DNA from: Takakia lepidozioides
Taxonomy: Eukaryota; Streptophyta; Takakiopsida; Takakiales; Takakiaceae
Direction of reading: 5' to 3'
Assembly: GCA_030704615.1 (NCBI GenBank)
Contig: CM060733.1
Location: forward strand, 37,634,001 to 37,698,000
Length of the DNA stretch: 64,000 nucleotides
This document shows positions 1 through 11,580 of the stretch, in pieces. Position 1 is the stretch's first letter, and every line of letters starts with the position of its first letter. Below the pieces are notes generated by a model that saw nothing but the letters and a program-made list of their open reading frames with translations, searched no databases and was not told the origin of the DNA. A program made the position numbers and the translations under genes.

Positions 1-2590
1 ACCACCACCCCTTCCTCTGCCACGCTTCTGCCGCAACAACAGACGATCATGTAGCAGAAAGGCAACAAGACCTCGGGCAGCCAGCAGCCCCAACAAACCA
101 ACCACCTTTCTCCACAATCATCAGGGGAAACCCCTGCAGCACACCCCCAGCTGCCGTTCCTCTGCCACCTACCTAGTCGACTCTCTGCCCTATTCCTCCA
201 TCGCCCGCCTGCTTTGAGAGCTCAATCAGGTATGTTCAAATGGCACCAGCGATATTGGTGGCAACAAGCAGGCGCCATGCCTGCTGCTCCATGGCTGCAC
301 GATCAAACGCGATCCCAGCGCGTCAGCCAAGATGGAGCAGAGCAGGGCTCCCCCGCGCAGGCTCGGCAGCGCACGTCTGTTCTGCACCTCCACCCAACGC
401 TCTCTTAGGGTCCGTCCGCTCCCTCGCCGCCGTACGCCGTCCACCCCGCCAAAGGATGTGACACGTGCCTCCACGACAATCCCGCGCGTCAGATTCGACG
501 CAAATTACAGGACGTAATCGTCGCCGTCTTTCCCCCGCGACGTTTCCAGCTGTGTATTCCGTGGAACAGTTTGGCCGGCCGTCTTTCTAGTCGCCGGACG
601 GAGTTCTCAGCTCTGGAATCGGGCCCCACGCCCGCCTGGTTCCGTTGACGTTTCAGTATTTCGTCGTACGGAGTGTGTACAGTGTCCGCGTAGAATACGA
701 TCACGCGTGTGCAATACCTGAATGTCCATCTATGTCCATATCCATCCTTCACTTACTGGATCACAATTCCACCAAAAATAAATAAATAAAAATAAAAAAA
801 ATTCCACAACCATGTGTGTTCTCACCCAGGCTCATTCTGCTCGCTGGTTAACTTGCTGTGATTGGGTTTCATCTACTCTTAAGTTTGTTTTTTTTTTTCG
901 GAAAACTCTATTTTATTTTTTTGAGGAACGAGACATATCCCGGCCCAATTGCTGCCAAAAGAGGCATAGGCAAAAATAACCAGGAATGTCATCAAGCTTA
1001 CAAGGAGACAACCTACCTTTGCTTTTCGTTCGGGTTGTTATAGTGTCTCAAATCTAAAACAGATGCACTGAGGACATCTTTATTGTTCTAGGTCCGCCAT
1101 CTTTTATATATTTCTCTTGCAAGTGGAAATCTGTCTTGTTTTTCCGTCCTCTCCTTCTTTTAAAGTGTTTGCAAGTCGTTCACTTCTTCAAAGGTTGCAC
1201 TCATGTGTATCTATATCAGAAATTTACTTCTTCTTTCCTTCAGTATTTAAAAAAAAAAAAAAAAAAACCAACAGGGAGAGGAGGCCCTCGTATCTTTGAA
1301 AGGAGTAGTCGATGCATTTGTACTGTATTTATGAATTTTAGGCATAGGAGGTCATCCTTGGGAAGATAATTAAAGGTCTATTCAAGCAACTCCGTGTCCA
1401 AGTCCTCAATGTTTGCATTATTCAATGCATCTTTCTCATCCTTCTGTGAACATGCTAGGAGTTGAAGCTTATGATGCCCCCCAACCTGAAAAAACCTCCA
1501 CTTCAATTTAGGATGGAACCACTCTTGATCACGCAAAAAAATCCCAAGATGATATATTCATGATATCATAGGTTGTGTGCTTTGTTTCGCAACCTACACA
1601 CCAAACCATGAATGGCATCTTACTATCAACAAACAATTGTCAACCCTACCCAATATTGCAAAGGACAGTCAATCCAAGGGTTTCAAAATCTAAAAATTCA
1701 ATGAAGTGGATCATGTAGAGAAAACTTTACTATCAGAGATCAGAGTCTGTATGCCAAATTCCTAAAGACTCACTATGTCTAAGGTTCTCAGCTGCTATGA
1801 CAGGAAGTCCAACTCCTTTGGATGATTAAGCCTATAGAGAGTGGGTTGAGTGGGGTGGCTACTCAGCGTAGTGGTCATCTGCAGGGAATGCAAACACTAA
1901 TGGCTCACCAATGACTTTTCCTACGTAACTGCTAAGATACTTTTAGTCCTAACAAATTTTAGACCTAGAGAGTGACTTCTGAGATTAATCATATTTGATC
2001 CTGCTGATCACGGTGAGGATCTCCAACATTCAAATGTTTAAAGATTTTTGATTTTATAGTTAAACTTTCAAAATGTTGGATGATGAAGTCCAATGTATTC
2101 TCGATGGTTCACCAACTATGTACCTTATGGGTCACAGTTTAGGTTATGATTTCATAACATTATGCTCACCCTAGGTCATATATATGCGTGGCCAACTACT
2201 TACCAAGCATTGTGACTCAGTACATCCCTCTCTCATTCATAAGAAAATCTCATTTTCAAATTGATGGGGATTCCTTTTTCTTTTTGTTCCACTCTACATC
2301 TCAAGCTCTCGAAAAGACTCCCATTCAATTAACTATGATTGAGCTTATATTCAAATAGTTCACAATCCACTGATAGCAAATGTCATTATCAACAAACACA
2401 ATTGCTACAGGGTGAAGTGGCTCCCAGTAATTACACTAGCTGACCCGACGTCTTCTCTCTCTTTAAATAGTCAGTACCACAAGAAATTTGTTGAACGCCA
2501 ATCAACGTTACATTTCTCATCCTAATGTACGATCTGCAAATTCCTATGGGAATTAAACAAATGCATGTAATTCATGCAAGCCCTGCCCTC
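1..2590. other. Non-coding; GC-rich first 0.75 kb
   Basis: The first 750 bases are clearly more GC-rich than what follows and read like a promoter, UTR or CpG-rich edge of a gene lying to the left, but no frame has convincing coding character or splice borders. From about 770 the DNA turns AT-rich with A and T runs. I see no gene, RNA or clear repeat. Confidence 0.4.
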
Positions 2591-2635
2591 TAGTAATTAT
2601 GAATAGATAGTAAAAAATTGGAAGATTACACAGTG

Positions 2636-2790
2636 TTTATTAATAAATATCGCGGTAACAGGATTTGAGCCCTGAATCATCCGAGTGGCATGCAGGGTAA
2701 TATCCTCATTTATGGCATGCACAAGGAGTTGAACTCCAGACCTAAAGGCCAAACAAAACTGGTTGTGACCACTGAAACTGTTCATCCAAG
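2636..2790 (-). repeat. tRNA-like SINE fragments (two box-B sites)
   Basis: Read on the minus strand, 2,787-2,710 has a tRNA-like A-box region (TTCAGTGGTCACAACC) followed by a B-box-like GGAGTTCAACTCC. Next to it, 2,700-2,640 has a second tRNA-like part (GCCACTCGGATGATTC, then GGGCTCAAATCC) that closely matches the SINE head at 17.3 kb. No RNA-gene cloverleaf closes, so these are decayed tRNA-derived SINE heads. Confidence 0.5.
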
Positions 2791-3035
2791 GGATATCATT
2801 CATTAGAAATATGGACAAAATATTCTATTAACAGCTGTCTCGATCGAATTGGAAGTGTTATCGAAAGTATGTAATCGAAAGTGTCGGTGCTAAACTAGCC
2901 AAAAGCAGGTGAACCCTTTGCGTAGTCCTGCCTTGAGAAGGCAAGGCCAATAGGCTTTGGAGGTTTGTAAAAAGAGATGGAACATATTCATTATGGCAGT
3001 TATGTCAGGGCCCTCAAAGACAATATCAGAAACTC

Positions 3036-3305
3036 CTACTTGGAGTTCTGAAACTCAATGCCTTGCGAGTCAACCTTCTGGGAAAAATCTCCAATTGTCT
3101 TGAGAAGATCCTCAAATGATGGCCCCGACCTCTTGATCCTGACCGTAGACTCTCCAATCGGCAACTTGTCAGCATCCGCAGCTCTACGAGAAATCCTTTG
3201 CATTTGACGATCTTTCTGAACATCTCTCACCCAATCGAAGATCACCGCAGCTGGAGGGCCACGCGTCAAAACATCAAAAACTTCAGATTTCACGGAGAGA
3301 GCCAT
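3036..3305 (-). CDS. Hypothetical 89-residue protein
   Basis: This open frame runs from ATG at 3,305 to a stop at 3,036. It reads like real protein: a short N-terminus (MALSVKSEVFDVLTRGPP), a charged, Arg/Lys-rich middle (residues about 25-60), and an amphipathic C-terminus (FEDLLKTIGDFSQKV). I do not recognise the family. It may be a small intronless gene or one exon of a larger one; the 10 codons upstream of the chosen ATG are also open. No signal peptide or membrane segment is evident. The surroundings are AT-rich and gene-free. Confidence 0.4.
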   Translation of the reverse strand: MALSVKSEVFDVLTRGPPAAVIFDWVRDVQKDRQMQRISRRAADADKLPIGESTVRIKRSGPSFEDLLKTIGDFSQKVDSQGIEFQNSK

Positions 3306-3339
3306 CCTGGGCAAAACTATCAAAACATAAACCATAAGT

Positions 3340-4750
3340 TTTAATCAAAACAAACGCCTCTAGAGATGAACCTTGCTAGATGTTATCTTTGGGGTATTGC
3401 AAGCACGCTCATTCTGGAAATCCACATCACAGAAGAGACCTTAGAGAAGTTAAGAGTAAAACGGAAGTCTTTTTTTCTTGTGCAGTCATTGTTTCAATAT
3501 TATTGAGCCCATGTTGTATTGATCTTGTACTTTTCTATGTCTCTATATAAATTTACTACTTGGTTAAATGATGCACTTTGACAATATTACTATTGGGAGA
3601 GACAAATTCTTGGAGATGGTGAGAGGGCGGTTTTATTGCAATTTCGGCAAGACATAACAGTGAAACACTTCAACTTTGGTATGTTTCCAGTGTGATTCAA
3701 TAGTAGTAATTGTACAATATCGAATTGCATGCTCAACGATTGAAATTGTTACGAACAATCATATGTGACAAACAATTGTATTTTATATTCATTGCAATAT
3801 TGTCGACATTTTTGGTATACTCTAAGATCATCTAGTTGCACGAATTGGGCACAACGACTCGATGGTTTCTCTTGGGCCTTGTAATCTATAAGATGTCAGT
3901 CATGGTGAATTTATACTTAATCTTTTTTCACAATCGTTATAACATGTTCATATGTTATAACCATTATTCTAATGGTGGTCAATAATGTACTATATTCTTT
4001 GTTCATGAAGGTAAAAGACTAGTTTTAGTGTAGAGCATGAATATGGTTTCATAGTGCCACATCATTGTCAGCCACATCATTCTTGGCATTTTTAACTTGT
4101 CCGAATTGCCCAAAAAACAACATGAGACACGTCATCTTTTCTGTGAGGCACGTCATCTTCAGCCGCATCACAGTCGTTGTTTTCTGTCGAAACTGCCCGA
4201 ATTGTCCAAACTGCTACGATAAACCAAAGAAACCAAAATAAAATAAAATATTGGAGATTAATATCTAAAAATAATATGCAAAACTTGTTTAAAGTTAACA
4301 ATGTAATACTACTTTATTTATCCATATACGGATAAAATAAGGTAATGGAATGTTTTACTAAAGGGAAATAAGATAAACCTTAGTGAGATTTCATGAGTGA
4401 GACTCTTCAGTAAATGTCTTAAGTAGATACGATCTGTTGCTACAGAATTTAGCAACTGTTGTGACAAAGATTCAAGGCGATTTGCAGAGATTCTAAGAGA
4501 TAGATAAAATATATTTTAAATTAAGAAATACTGAACACCTGAGAAAATGTGCATTAAATTTAAAAAAAAACACTGCATTGTTTATCATGACATTAAATCA
4601 AAATTCAAAACAAACTAAAATGTGTAATAATTCAGAATGAAAATAATAATAATAAATGATATCCATAAAAAGTCACAACTTGCATAACAACGAATAAAAA
4701 TAAGATAAAGGCTAAATTTAGAAAAATTGAAGGGTCACTTGGTGACATTG
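3340..4750. other. AT-rich intergenic DNA without recognisable genes
   Basis: No coding frame, RNA or ordered repeat was seen. The DNA is AT-rich, with many short A/T runs, typical of decayed intergenic sequence. Confidence 0.45.
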
Positions 4751-4754
4751 TTCT

Positions 4755-4798
4755 CTTAAGTTGTCACTAGTAGTGCGGAGCTACGCAAACCTAGTTGT
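4755..4798 (+). mobile_element. Possible Helitron 3' end
   Basis: The stretch CTAGTAGTGCGGAGCTACGC is followed by AAACCTAG and then TT. It contains a short hairpin (TGCG..CGCA) shortly before a CTAG end, as in Helitron 3' termini (hairpin, then CTRR, then T). A near copy with the same CTAGTAGTG core occurs at 14,862-14,882. No 5' TC end or RepHel frame was found, so this is tentative. Confidence 0.3.
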
Positions 4799-4829
4799 TA
4801 TAGTAATGGTGGTTGGTAATGTATTGCAT

Positions 4830-4940
4830 TTTTAGCTCAGTTGAATAGAGCTACAACTTTTTTTAATTCGAAGGTCACAAGTTCAAATCAAAGATCTTAT
4901 CTTGACATCAAATTATGGAAATGAATGCAAGCCCATCAAA
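4830..4940 (+). repeat. tRNA-derived SINE head
   Basis: The sequence TAGCTCAGTTGAATAGAGC is a good tRNA D-arm/A-box analogue. About 45 bases later AAGTTCAAATC resembles a B-box. This is the order and approximate spacing of an internal Pol III promoter. The arms do not pair into a functional tRNA, so a SINE remnant is the best call. Confidence 0.5.
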
Positions 4941-5158
4941 TCACATCATTTTTGATAAAAACTCAACTTAACAGGTTTTCAGTAATAATGGTAAAATTAA
5001 GATATAGTTTAAAATTCATTATTTTCAGAGCTTGATGTATTTGTCCAAGTGTCAAAGATATGATCTCTGCTTCACGTAGGCCAATCTAATTTCAAAAAAT
5101 GTTACATGAAATTGAGATAGATACATGAGAAATGAGCTGCACTTTTCGGGCCGAGGTT

Positions 5159-5479
5159 CTAGGGGCCATTATCGGCCATTATGCCCTCCAAGAACCCCAT
5201 AGCCCTCTTGTCATTTTCATTGAGCACATATGGGGCCAACGGTTTTAAGAGCTTGTTTGCTGTTGTGGGATGAGGTTTCAGCCACATATGTGGACGAATA
5301 CCACATAATTCCACATCGTTCCTGGACGTAGCTGCGTCCTTATCTCCAAGAATAGCTTGTAACCCATTTTCACACAATTTTTTTTCACAATGCATAAGAT
5401 CCAATGTGCTCATTCTGGTTTTCAGACAACGTGATTGTGAAACATCAAGCAGTCTATATTGTTGATGGAGGTCCGCCAA
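5159..5479 (-). pseudogene. CACTA Tnp2 transposase, central fragment
   Basis: The frame encodes a piece of the En/Spm-type Tnp2 (TnpD-like) transposase from just after the catalytic part: the LDLMHCEKKLCENG segment corresponds to the family's 'lDvMHieKNvcdn' signature, followed by a GIRPHMWLKP-type stretch and a PLAPYVLNENDKRAM segment. Only about 100 residues remain of a protein usually well over 700. It lies just left of the proposed element at 5,698. Its C-terminal break corresponds closely to where the plus-strand Tnp2 piece at 13.1 kb begins, so the two may derive from one disrupted gene. Family identity rests on motif recognition. Confidence 0.7.
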
Positions 5480-5965
5480 ACAGCATCCCTAAGTAATTTC
5501 AAGTCCCTCAAAAGCTCTTTTCTATGCACGTGTTATAAGACAATAACATTGTTAAACATATATTACAATCTTAATATATATGATTACAACATCCCTACTT
5601 CTGGTAGTTGTCATGTAATCATTGCACAATTGCAAATGCATTTTGAATTTTGAAGTCATGCATATGTCTGCTTATATTGTCCTACATGATTATGAGACAC
5701 TACAACACACCCTATGTAATTTCGACGATTTAGTTTGACGTTGGCGTTGACTGTTGTCACTTTCGACTGTTCCAACCATTTTGCAGTCAAAATTTATATT
5801 AAAATATTTGAGGTGCTAGACAACCGCGAAATTTTTGACTGTAGTGAGAGACTTTGACTACCTAAAATGAGCTGACTGAGACAACCAGTTAATAAGAAGT
5901 AAAAAAAAAAAAAACTATTTTTTCACTGACCCACCATATTAATAGTAAACTAATCGTGTGCTGGT

Positions 5966-6195
5966 TAAGGTTAGTGAAACAAAACAACTGAATTAGTTGA
6001 ATGAATGATAAACAAACGCCTTGCTGGCAGCTATTGGATGAACGTATGAAAGGTTAGTGAAACAAAACAACTGAATTAGCTGAACGAGTGATAAACAAAC
6101 GCCTTGCTGGCAGCTATTGGATGAACGTATGAAATATAATTTTTGTGCACTGGATGAACGTATGAACGAACGATAAAGAAAACGCCTTGTTGGCA
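5966..6195 (+). repeat. 84-bp direct repeat, two full copies plus a partial
   Basis: The unit starting GGTTAGTGAAACAAAACAAC occurs at about 5,967 and again at 6,051, each ending in GGATGAACGTATGAAA. A third partial copy continues to about 6,195. It lies just inside the left end of the CACTA element and may be a subterminal repeat of it. Confidence 0.75.
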
Positions 6196-6204
6196 ACTAT
6201 CTAC

Positions 6205-7345
6205 CCATGCAGGTTTCTTGTAGCTATTGATCTACAGGAAATCATAAGTAATATTGTGCTTGAAATCTGGCCCTTTTGGATGAATCTAGACCTAGTCTCT
6301 ATCCCTGCTCCTTCAGCTATCTCTGCCTCTGCACAAATCATGCACACATCAGGGAGCTAATGACAGGGGAGGAGGGCATGGCAATTCGAACCAGGGTAGG
6401 GAAGCTCAAATATTGTGCTCATGAGGACATGGCAGAGGGTGGATCCTCAACTAAAAATTTGCTGGCCTTTGTGGAGGATCTCAAGTCTCAGATTGTGCAG
6501 ACCAAGACTTTGCAGGAAGAATGATTGATATTTGACATTGTCTCTCGCATGCCCTAAGATCTGAAAATCAAGTTGAAAAAGTAAACCACGTGACTCTGTT
6601 CAACCCATCTGCTGAAGGCCTTAAGAGACATTTAGGGCCGGTTCTGATAAGAGGAAAAAACAGGGTGAAATGTGTTGAAGAAGGTGCCTTGAGTAGCAGT
6701 ACCTGAATTTTATCAATTGTGCCGTCGCTGCTACTGTTGCGGCTTCCAGTTGACCATCTACGCATGCAGGTTTCTTGTAGCTATCATTCCGCAGGGATTC
6801 ATAGGTAATCTGGAGCTTGAAATCCGGCCCTCTTGGATGAATCTGGACCCACACCTATCCCTGCTCCTTTGGCTATCCATACCTCTACACAAATCATGCA
6901 TAGTACCTCCTTGCTTTGCTGCTAGCAGCTGACAATGACAGCATAGATTTGTTCCAGCAAACACCCTAACCCTACTTCTCACACTAGTTCCTATGCTGAC
7001 TTGCGCTTCCAACAGGCATTCACCTTTTTGCACCAACGTCGAGCTAACTTGCAGAATTCAACCTGAAAATTTAGGGATGACTCTGAATCCTGATAACAGG
7101 GAAAACAGGCTGAAATGTGTTGAAGAAGGTGCTCATATGTATGCAAAGCCTCCATCCCGCGCCCGCTGTGCATATCCTGCAATCATCGCACTCCACGACA
7201 CCACATCTCGTTCAGCCATACTGTTGAACACTCCCTGCTGTCTCCGCTCTAAAGCTCCCATATAGCACACGTCGTGACAATGGCCGACACAACAAGAGCA
7301 AACATACAGGTCGATCCCACAAACAGTACACTCGCTACGCGGCAC
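6205..7345 (-). pseudogene. PPR gene fragments, inverted copy
   Basis: On the minus strand 7,345-7,133 encodes PPR text (VFNSMAERDVVSWSAMIAGY, the W-S-A-M signature of the intact PPR gene), and 6,854-6,750 encodes a PDF-type motif (IHPRGPDFKLQ followed by a Lys-Lys-Pro-Ala segment). A second PDF-like copy lies at 6,345-6,205 (IHPKGPDFKHN). Frames are broken by stops and shifts. The copies are antisense to those at 7.9-11.0 kb, making this part of the element a large imperfect inverted repeat. The UGT scrap at 6,354-6,524 is lodged between the two PDF modules. Confidence 0.65.
6354..6524 (+). pseudogene. Captured 3' end of a UDP-glycosyltransferase gene
   Basis: The frame reads MTGEEGMAIRTRVGKL, then EGGSSTKNLLAFVEDL. 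This is the C-terminal end of plant family-1 UDP-glycosyltransferases (typically 'm.geeG.e.R.r...lk..a..a..eGGSS..nl..fv..l'). Only about 57 residues remain; the PSPG sugar-donor box that should precede them is missing, being replaced by repeat module S (a PDF-motif piece in reverse). The fragment is sandwiched between PPR-derived modules within the CACTA element, so it is best read as a captured scrap. The identification is from memory of the family. Confidence 0.6.
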
Positions 7346-9390
7346 TTCTCTCTCTCTATTCTCTCCTCCCCCCGCCCACCCGCTCTCTCATGTGCACACA
7401 GCAAGATACTAGTCTCTTAGAAACCTCTTATCCTGGTTCGCGAACCTTAAGAAAACACAGATGGTGGCACAAAGACAAACAAACGCTAAGTCCCTAAGCC
7501 TGCGGAGCTCTTGAACCACGCCGACCCAAAAAACACAGTCCCCCAGCCAGGCTGCACACTGCGACCTAGCAACCCTAAACTCGAACCAAGTGCATTATCA
7601 TCCGTTCATATGCCGCAGCAGCAGCAGCACAACTGATAAAATCAGGCACTGGTAATCAAGGCACCTTCTTCACATTCACCCTGTTTTTCCCTCTTATCAA
7701 AATCGGCCCTGAATTTCCATGTTGAATTCTGCAAGTTAGCTGGTTGAGTGAATGTAGTTTAGAGTGATTTTGACATGATACTGCCACTGTGACAACAGGA
7801 AAGTGTCCAAAAATACGTAACAGAGATGAGGAGAAGCTGTGGAATGAACACTTTTCTGACCCCAGTCAATGGTGGGACACCAGGCAAAATTGATAATGCT
7901 TGTTAGATTACAGGAGAGTAGTAGACGCAATTCAGTATAGGAACTAGTGTAATAAGCTGAGTTGGGTGTTTCCTAGAACAAATCTAGGCTGTCATTATCA
8001 GCTGCAAGGCAAGGATGTATGCATCATTTGTGCAGAGGCATGGAGCGGGGATAGAGTGTGGGTCCAGATTCATCCAAGAGGGCTGGACTTCAAGCTCCAG
8101 ATTACCTTGATTTCAGGTGGATCAGTAGCTACAAGAAACCTGCATGTATAGATGGTCAACTAAAGGCAGCAGCTGCAGTGGCACAGTTGATAAAATCAGG
8201 CACCTCAACCATGACCACAGCTGTTGAAATTAGAGGATCAAGAGAGGGAGTCCACAATGCCTCTTCTGGCACTTCTGGGCTGTGAAGATACTTTGTGCGG
8301 CAGGCAGACTGACAGAGGCTCTACAGACTCTAAACCAAGGAGGCATTTCAGCAGATTCAGATATGTCTGTTTGTTGCTTAAGTGCATCAGTTGGATGGTC
8401 TGGACGCTGGAAAGCAGGTGCACACTCACATTATCCAAAGTGGATTCACACCAAGTGTTTTTCTACTCAACACCCTTGTCAACATGTATGTTAAGTGCGG
8501 GAGCATCATGGATGCTCACCAAGTGTTCAACAGAATGCCTCAATGATCTTTGATCACGTGGAATATTATGTTGGCAAGATTTACCAAGCGTAGGTGTGGT
8601 AGGAATGCTTAGGAGACCTATGAGCAAATGTTGCGTGAAGGGGTGAAGCCCAACCACATCGCGTTTGTTTGTGTTTGCAATGCGTGTGCAAGCCTGGGAG
8701 CTCTGGAAAAGAGGGAAGAGGTCCATAGTGACATTGTCAAAGCTGGAATTGTACCAGATGTCATCCTGGAAACAGAAGCGGCAGCAGCCCTATTGATAGA
8801 ACAATTCGCTGCTAATGAAGGTACCTTCTTCAATACATTTCACCCTGTTTTGCCATGTTATCAGAGTCGTCCCTAAATTTCATGTTGAATTCTGCAAGTT
8901 AGCTCATTCATGATGTGAGCTGGCATGAGTTTTATAAAGATCCTTCACGATGGTGGGACAACCGCAATCACAAGGTGTGGCTTTTCTTAATGTACGATGT
9001 GAAGAAGTTTGTCCATCCTGCAAAGGTGGGCTCTTGGCTCCTGTTAGTACCATGATTTGGTGTTCTTCCTGATGTTTACAAGGTTCTTGGGAGAGTCAGC
9101 TTGGTCTTAGTAGGCCGTGTTTCAATCTCTGCCTGCTCAGCTGCACCGTGGTGGTTCTCACAGACCAATCCAACATTACCTGACTACAGACACAAACATC
9201 ACACACAAGAGGTCATTTTGGGTTGATGCTCGGTCAAATTCTCCATGGGTCAAGGACAATGTGGTGAGGGCACCTTCTTCTTTGACCTGTTGCAGCCTGT
9301 TTTGCCCCCTCATCAGACTTGGCCCTGAGATGCATATTGAATTCTGTAAGTTAGCTCATTGGGTGGATCTGTGGTGGTTTGGAGTGACTT
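6634..9390. repeat. Module R, five dispersed copies inside the element
   Basis: A segment of about 100-120 bp, recognisable by 'gaaggtgcc...ttcacc.tgtttt..' and 'gttgaattctgcaagttagct', occurs in plus orientation at 7,660-7,775, 8,815-8,915 and 9,266-9,390 and in minus orientation at 6,634-6,700 and 7,041-7,138. It accompanies the PPR/PDF modules, so the copies arose by repeated duplication of a larger unit. Confidence 0.65.
7955..8880 (+). pseudogene. PPR-DYW gene copy, decayed (copy ii)
   Basis: This copy contains a PDF-motif module (about 8,050-8,160, ending in the segment equivalent to 'WIDG'), the linker and first helices (ILCAAGRLTEALQTLNQGG, matching TLCKAGQLKEALHILDRQD of the intact gene), then further repeats up to about 8,810 (NACASLGALEKREEVHSDIV). 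Stops and frameshifts break it repeatedly. It is clearly related to the N-terminal half of the gene at 18.2-22 kb but diverged. Both PDF and PPR parts are present with non-coding spacers, so it descends from genomic DNA. Confidence 0.7.
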
Positions 9391-10400
9391 TGAACTAGTG
9401 TGATAAGTAGGGTTGGGGTGTTTGCTGGAACAATTCTAGGCTGTCATTGTCAGCTGCTAGCAGCAAGGCAAGGATGTATGCATGATTTTGTGCAGAGGTA
9501 TGGATAGCTGAAGGGGCAGGGATAGAGTGTGGGTCCAGATTCATCCAAGAGGGCTGGATTTCAAGCTCCAGATTACCTATGATTCCATGTGGATCAATAG
9601 CTACAAGAAACCTGCTGCATGGGTAGATGGTCAAGTAAAGGTAGCAGCTGCAGCGGCACAGTTGATAAAATCAGGCACCTCAACCATGACCACAGCTTCT
9701 GAAAGAGGATCAAGAGAGGGAGTCCACAATGCCTCTTCTACTGGGCATGTGAAGATGCTTTGTGAGGCAGGCAGACTGACAGAGGCTCTACAACTTTAAA
9801 CCAACAAGGCATTTCAGCAAATTCAGATACGTCTGTCTGTCTCTTGCTTAAGTGCATGAAGATGAAAGGTCTGGAAGCTGGAAACACCACACTCACATTA
9901 TCCAAAGTGGATTAACGCCAAATGTTTTTCTACTCAACACCCTTGTCAACATGTATGTTAAGTGTGGGAGCATCATGGATGCTCACCAGGTTTTCCACAG
10001 AGTGCCTCAACGATCTTGATCACGTGGAATATAATGTTGGCAGGATTTACCAAGGATGGGTGTGGTAGGAGTGCTTTGGAAACCTATGAGCAACTGCTGC
10101 GCGAAGGGTGAAACCCAACCACATCACATTTGTTTGTATTTGCCATGCGTGTGCAAGGCTGGGAGCTCTGGAAAAGGGGAAAGAGGTCCATGGTGACATT
10201 GTCAAAGTTGGATTTGTACGAGATGTCATTCTGAACACTGCCCTGGTGGACATGTATGCCAAATGTGGGTGCATTAAGGATGCGAAGGGAGTTTTCAACA
10301 CTATGGCTGAACGAGATGTGGTGTCATGGAATGTGGGGGAATGTGATGCTTGCAGGGTATGCACAGCAGGGACATGGTATGGAGGCTTTGGAGACCTATG
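8900..10400 (+). pseudogene. PPR-DYW gene copy, decayed (copy iii)
   Basis: Starts with a relic of the exon encoding 'W.eF..dPs.WWD.R' (8,915-8,990: HEFYKDPSRWWDNR), then a PDF relic at about 9,205-9,260 (HK..FWVDARSNSPWVKD), another PDF module at 9,520-9,640 and PPR repeats to about 10,400 (NTALVDMYAKCGCIKDAKGV, NTMAERDVVSWN). It carries several stops. The WWD and PDF relics are separated by non-coding sequence in the same order as exons 3 and 4 of the intact gene, which supports both the exon model of that gene and a genomic origin for this copy. Confidence 0.7.
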
Positions 10401-11118
10401 ATCAAATATTGATGGGGGAAGGGGTGAAGCCCAACCACATCATGTTGCAGCATACTGGTACTTCACAGCCATGGCGGCTCTCTCAACCCCTCCATTTTTT
10501 TTTTCTTTTGGTTTTTTTGGCGCTGGGAGAGAGCAGCAGCTCTGCTGTCTCCTTCCCCTTGTTTATGCCGATCGCTAAAGGGGAAATTGTCATTCTGAAC
10601 TCTGCCTTGGTGGACATGTATGCCAAATGTGGGTGCAGCAAGCCTGATGTGAAGGGAGAGTTTGACAATATGGCTGAACGAGATGTGGTATTTTGGAGTG
10701 CCATGATTGCAAGGTATGTGCAGCATGGATATGGGATTAAGGCTTTGGAAACATAAGAGCAAATGATGTGGGAAGGGATGAAGCCAGACCAGGCCGTCAT
10801 GTTCATTTGTTTTTGTAATATGCATATGCGAGCCTAGCAGCCCTGGGAAGGGGCAAAGAGGTTTATGGTGACATTATCCAAGCTGGAATTGTACCAGATG
10901 TCATTCTGAACATTCCTCTGGTGTACATCTACGTCAAATGTGAGCCTGGCAGCCCTCAAAAGGGCACAAAGGTCCATCATGACATCATCAAAGCTGGAGT
11001 TGTCACTCTAAACACTGCCTTGGTGGATATGTATGTCAAGGCAGCCCTGGAAGTGGATGTCACTTTGGGTGACAAGGTAGCTGGCACCACCATTCTCTGG
11101 AACTCATTCTCAAAATGA
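10401..11118 (+). pseudogene. PPR fragment fused to CACTA TNP1-like tail (copy iv)
   Basis: PPR text (NSALVDMYAKCG, FDNMAERDVVFWSAMIARY, then HHDIIKAGV and NTALVDMYVKA) runs with interruptions to about 11,040. The same frame then passes directly into VTLGDKVAGTTILWN, which matches the C-terminus of the TnpA-like protein of the element at 37.8-45.1 kb, and ends at a stop at 11,118. A T-rich insertion of about 110 bp (10,480-10,590) splits one repeat. The junction shows PPR sequence joined to transposon coding sequence within a single open frame. Confidence 0.7.
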
Positions 11119-11509
11119 TTTCTAATGTTCTCTTGACATGTCCACGATAGTGTCGGACCTAGCTGCACAGCAGATTATCCTTACTCAATGACTTCAGTTG
11201 GGCAGTGATCTATGGATATGGCAACATGGCCCTCATGTTGGTCATTTGTAGAATGTGGCCAAAACTTGTTTAGCAAAACACTCTTGATGTAAACGAGTTT
11301 TGAGCCATCCAAATGTTTTTGGTTCCGACCTGTATTTGTATTCTATGTTTTGTTGTATTTGTAATATATTTTCAATGCAGTGCAGCGAATCAAAAAATTT
11401 AAATGCAATTCCACTAATTCACGTACGTACAGATATAAACTAAAAGTAAATGAAAAAAACCAAATAACAGTAATAAAAAAAACCAAATATTAAATAAAAA
11501 GCCTCCCAA

Positions 11510-11513
11510 TTCA

Positions 11514-11546
<33 letters not shown>

Positions 11547-11580
11547 GTGTTTTTATATTTATATGTATATATGTATATAC
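11510..11580. repeat. (TA)n microsatellite
   Basis: A run of TA dinucleotides with interspersed TGTATATA variants, about 70 bp, in the 3' part of the CACTA element. The related region at 38,500-38,640 of the second element is also TA-rich. Confidence 0.8.
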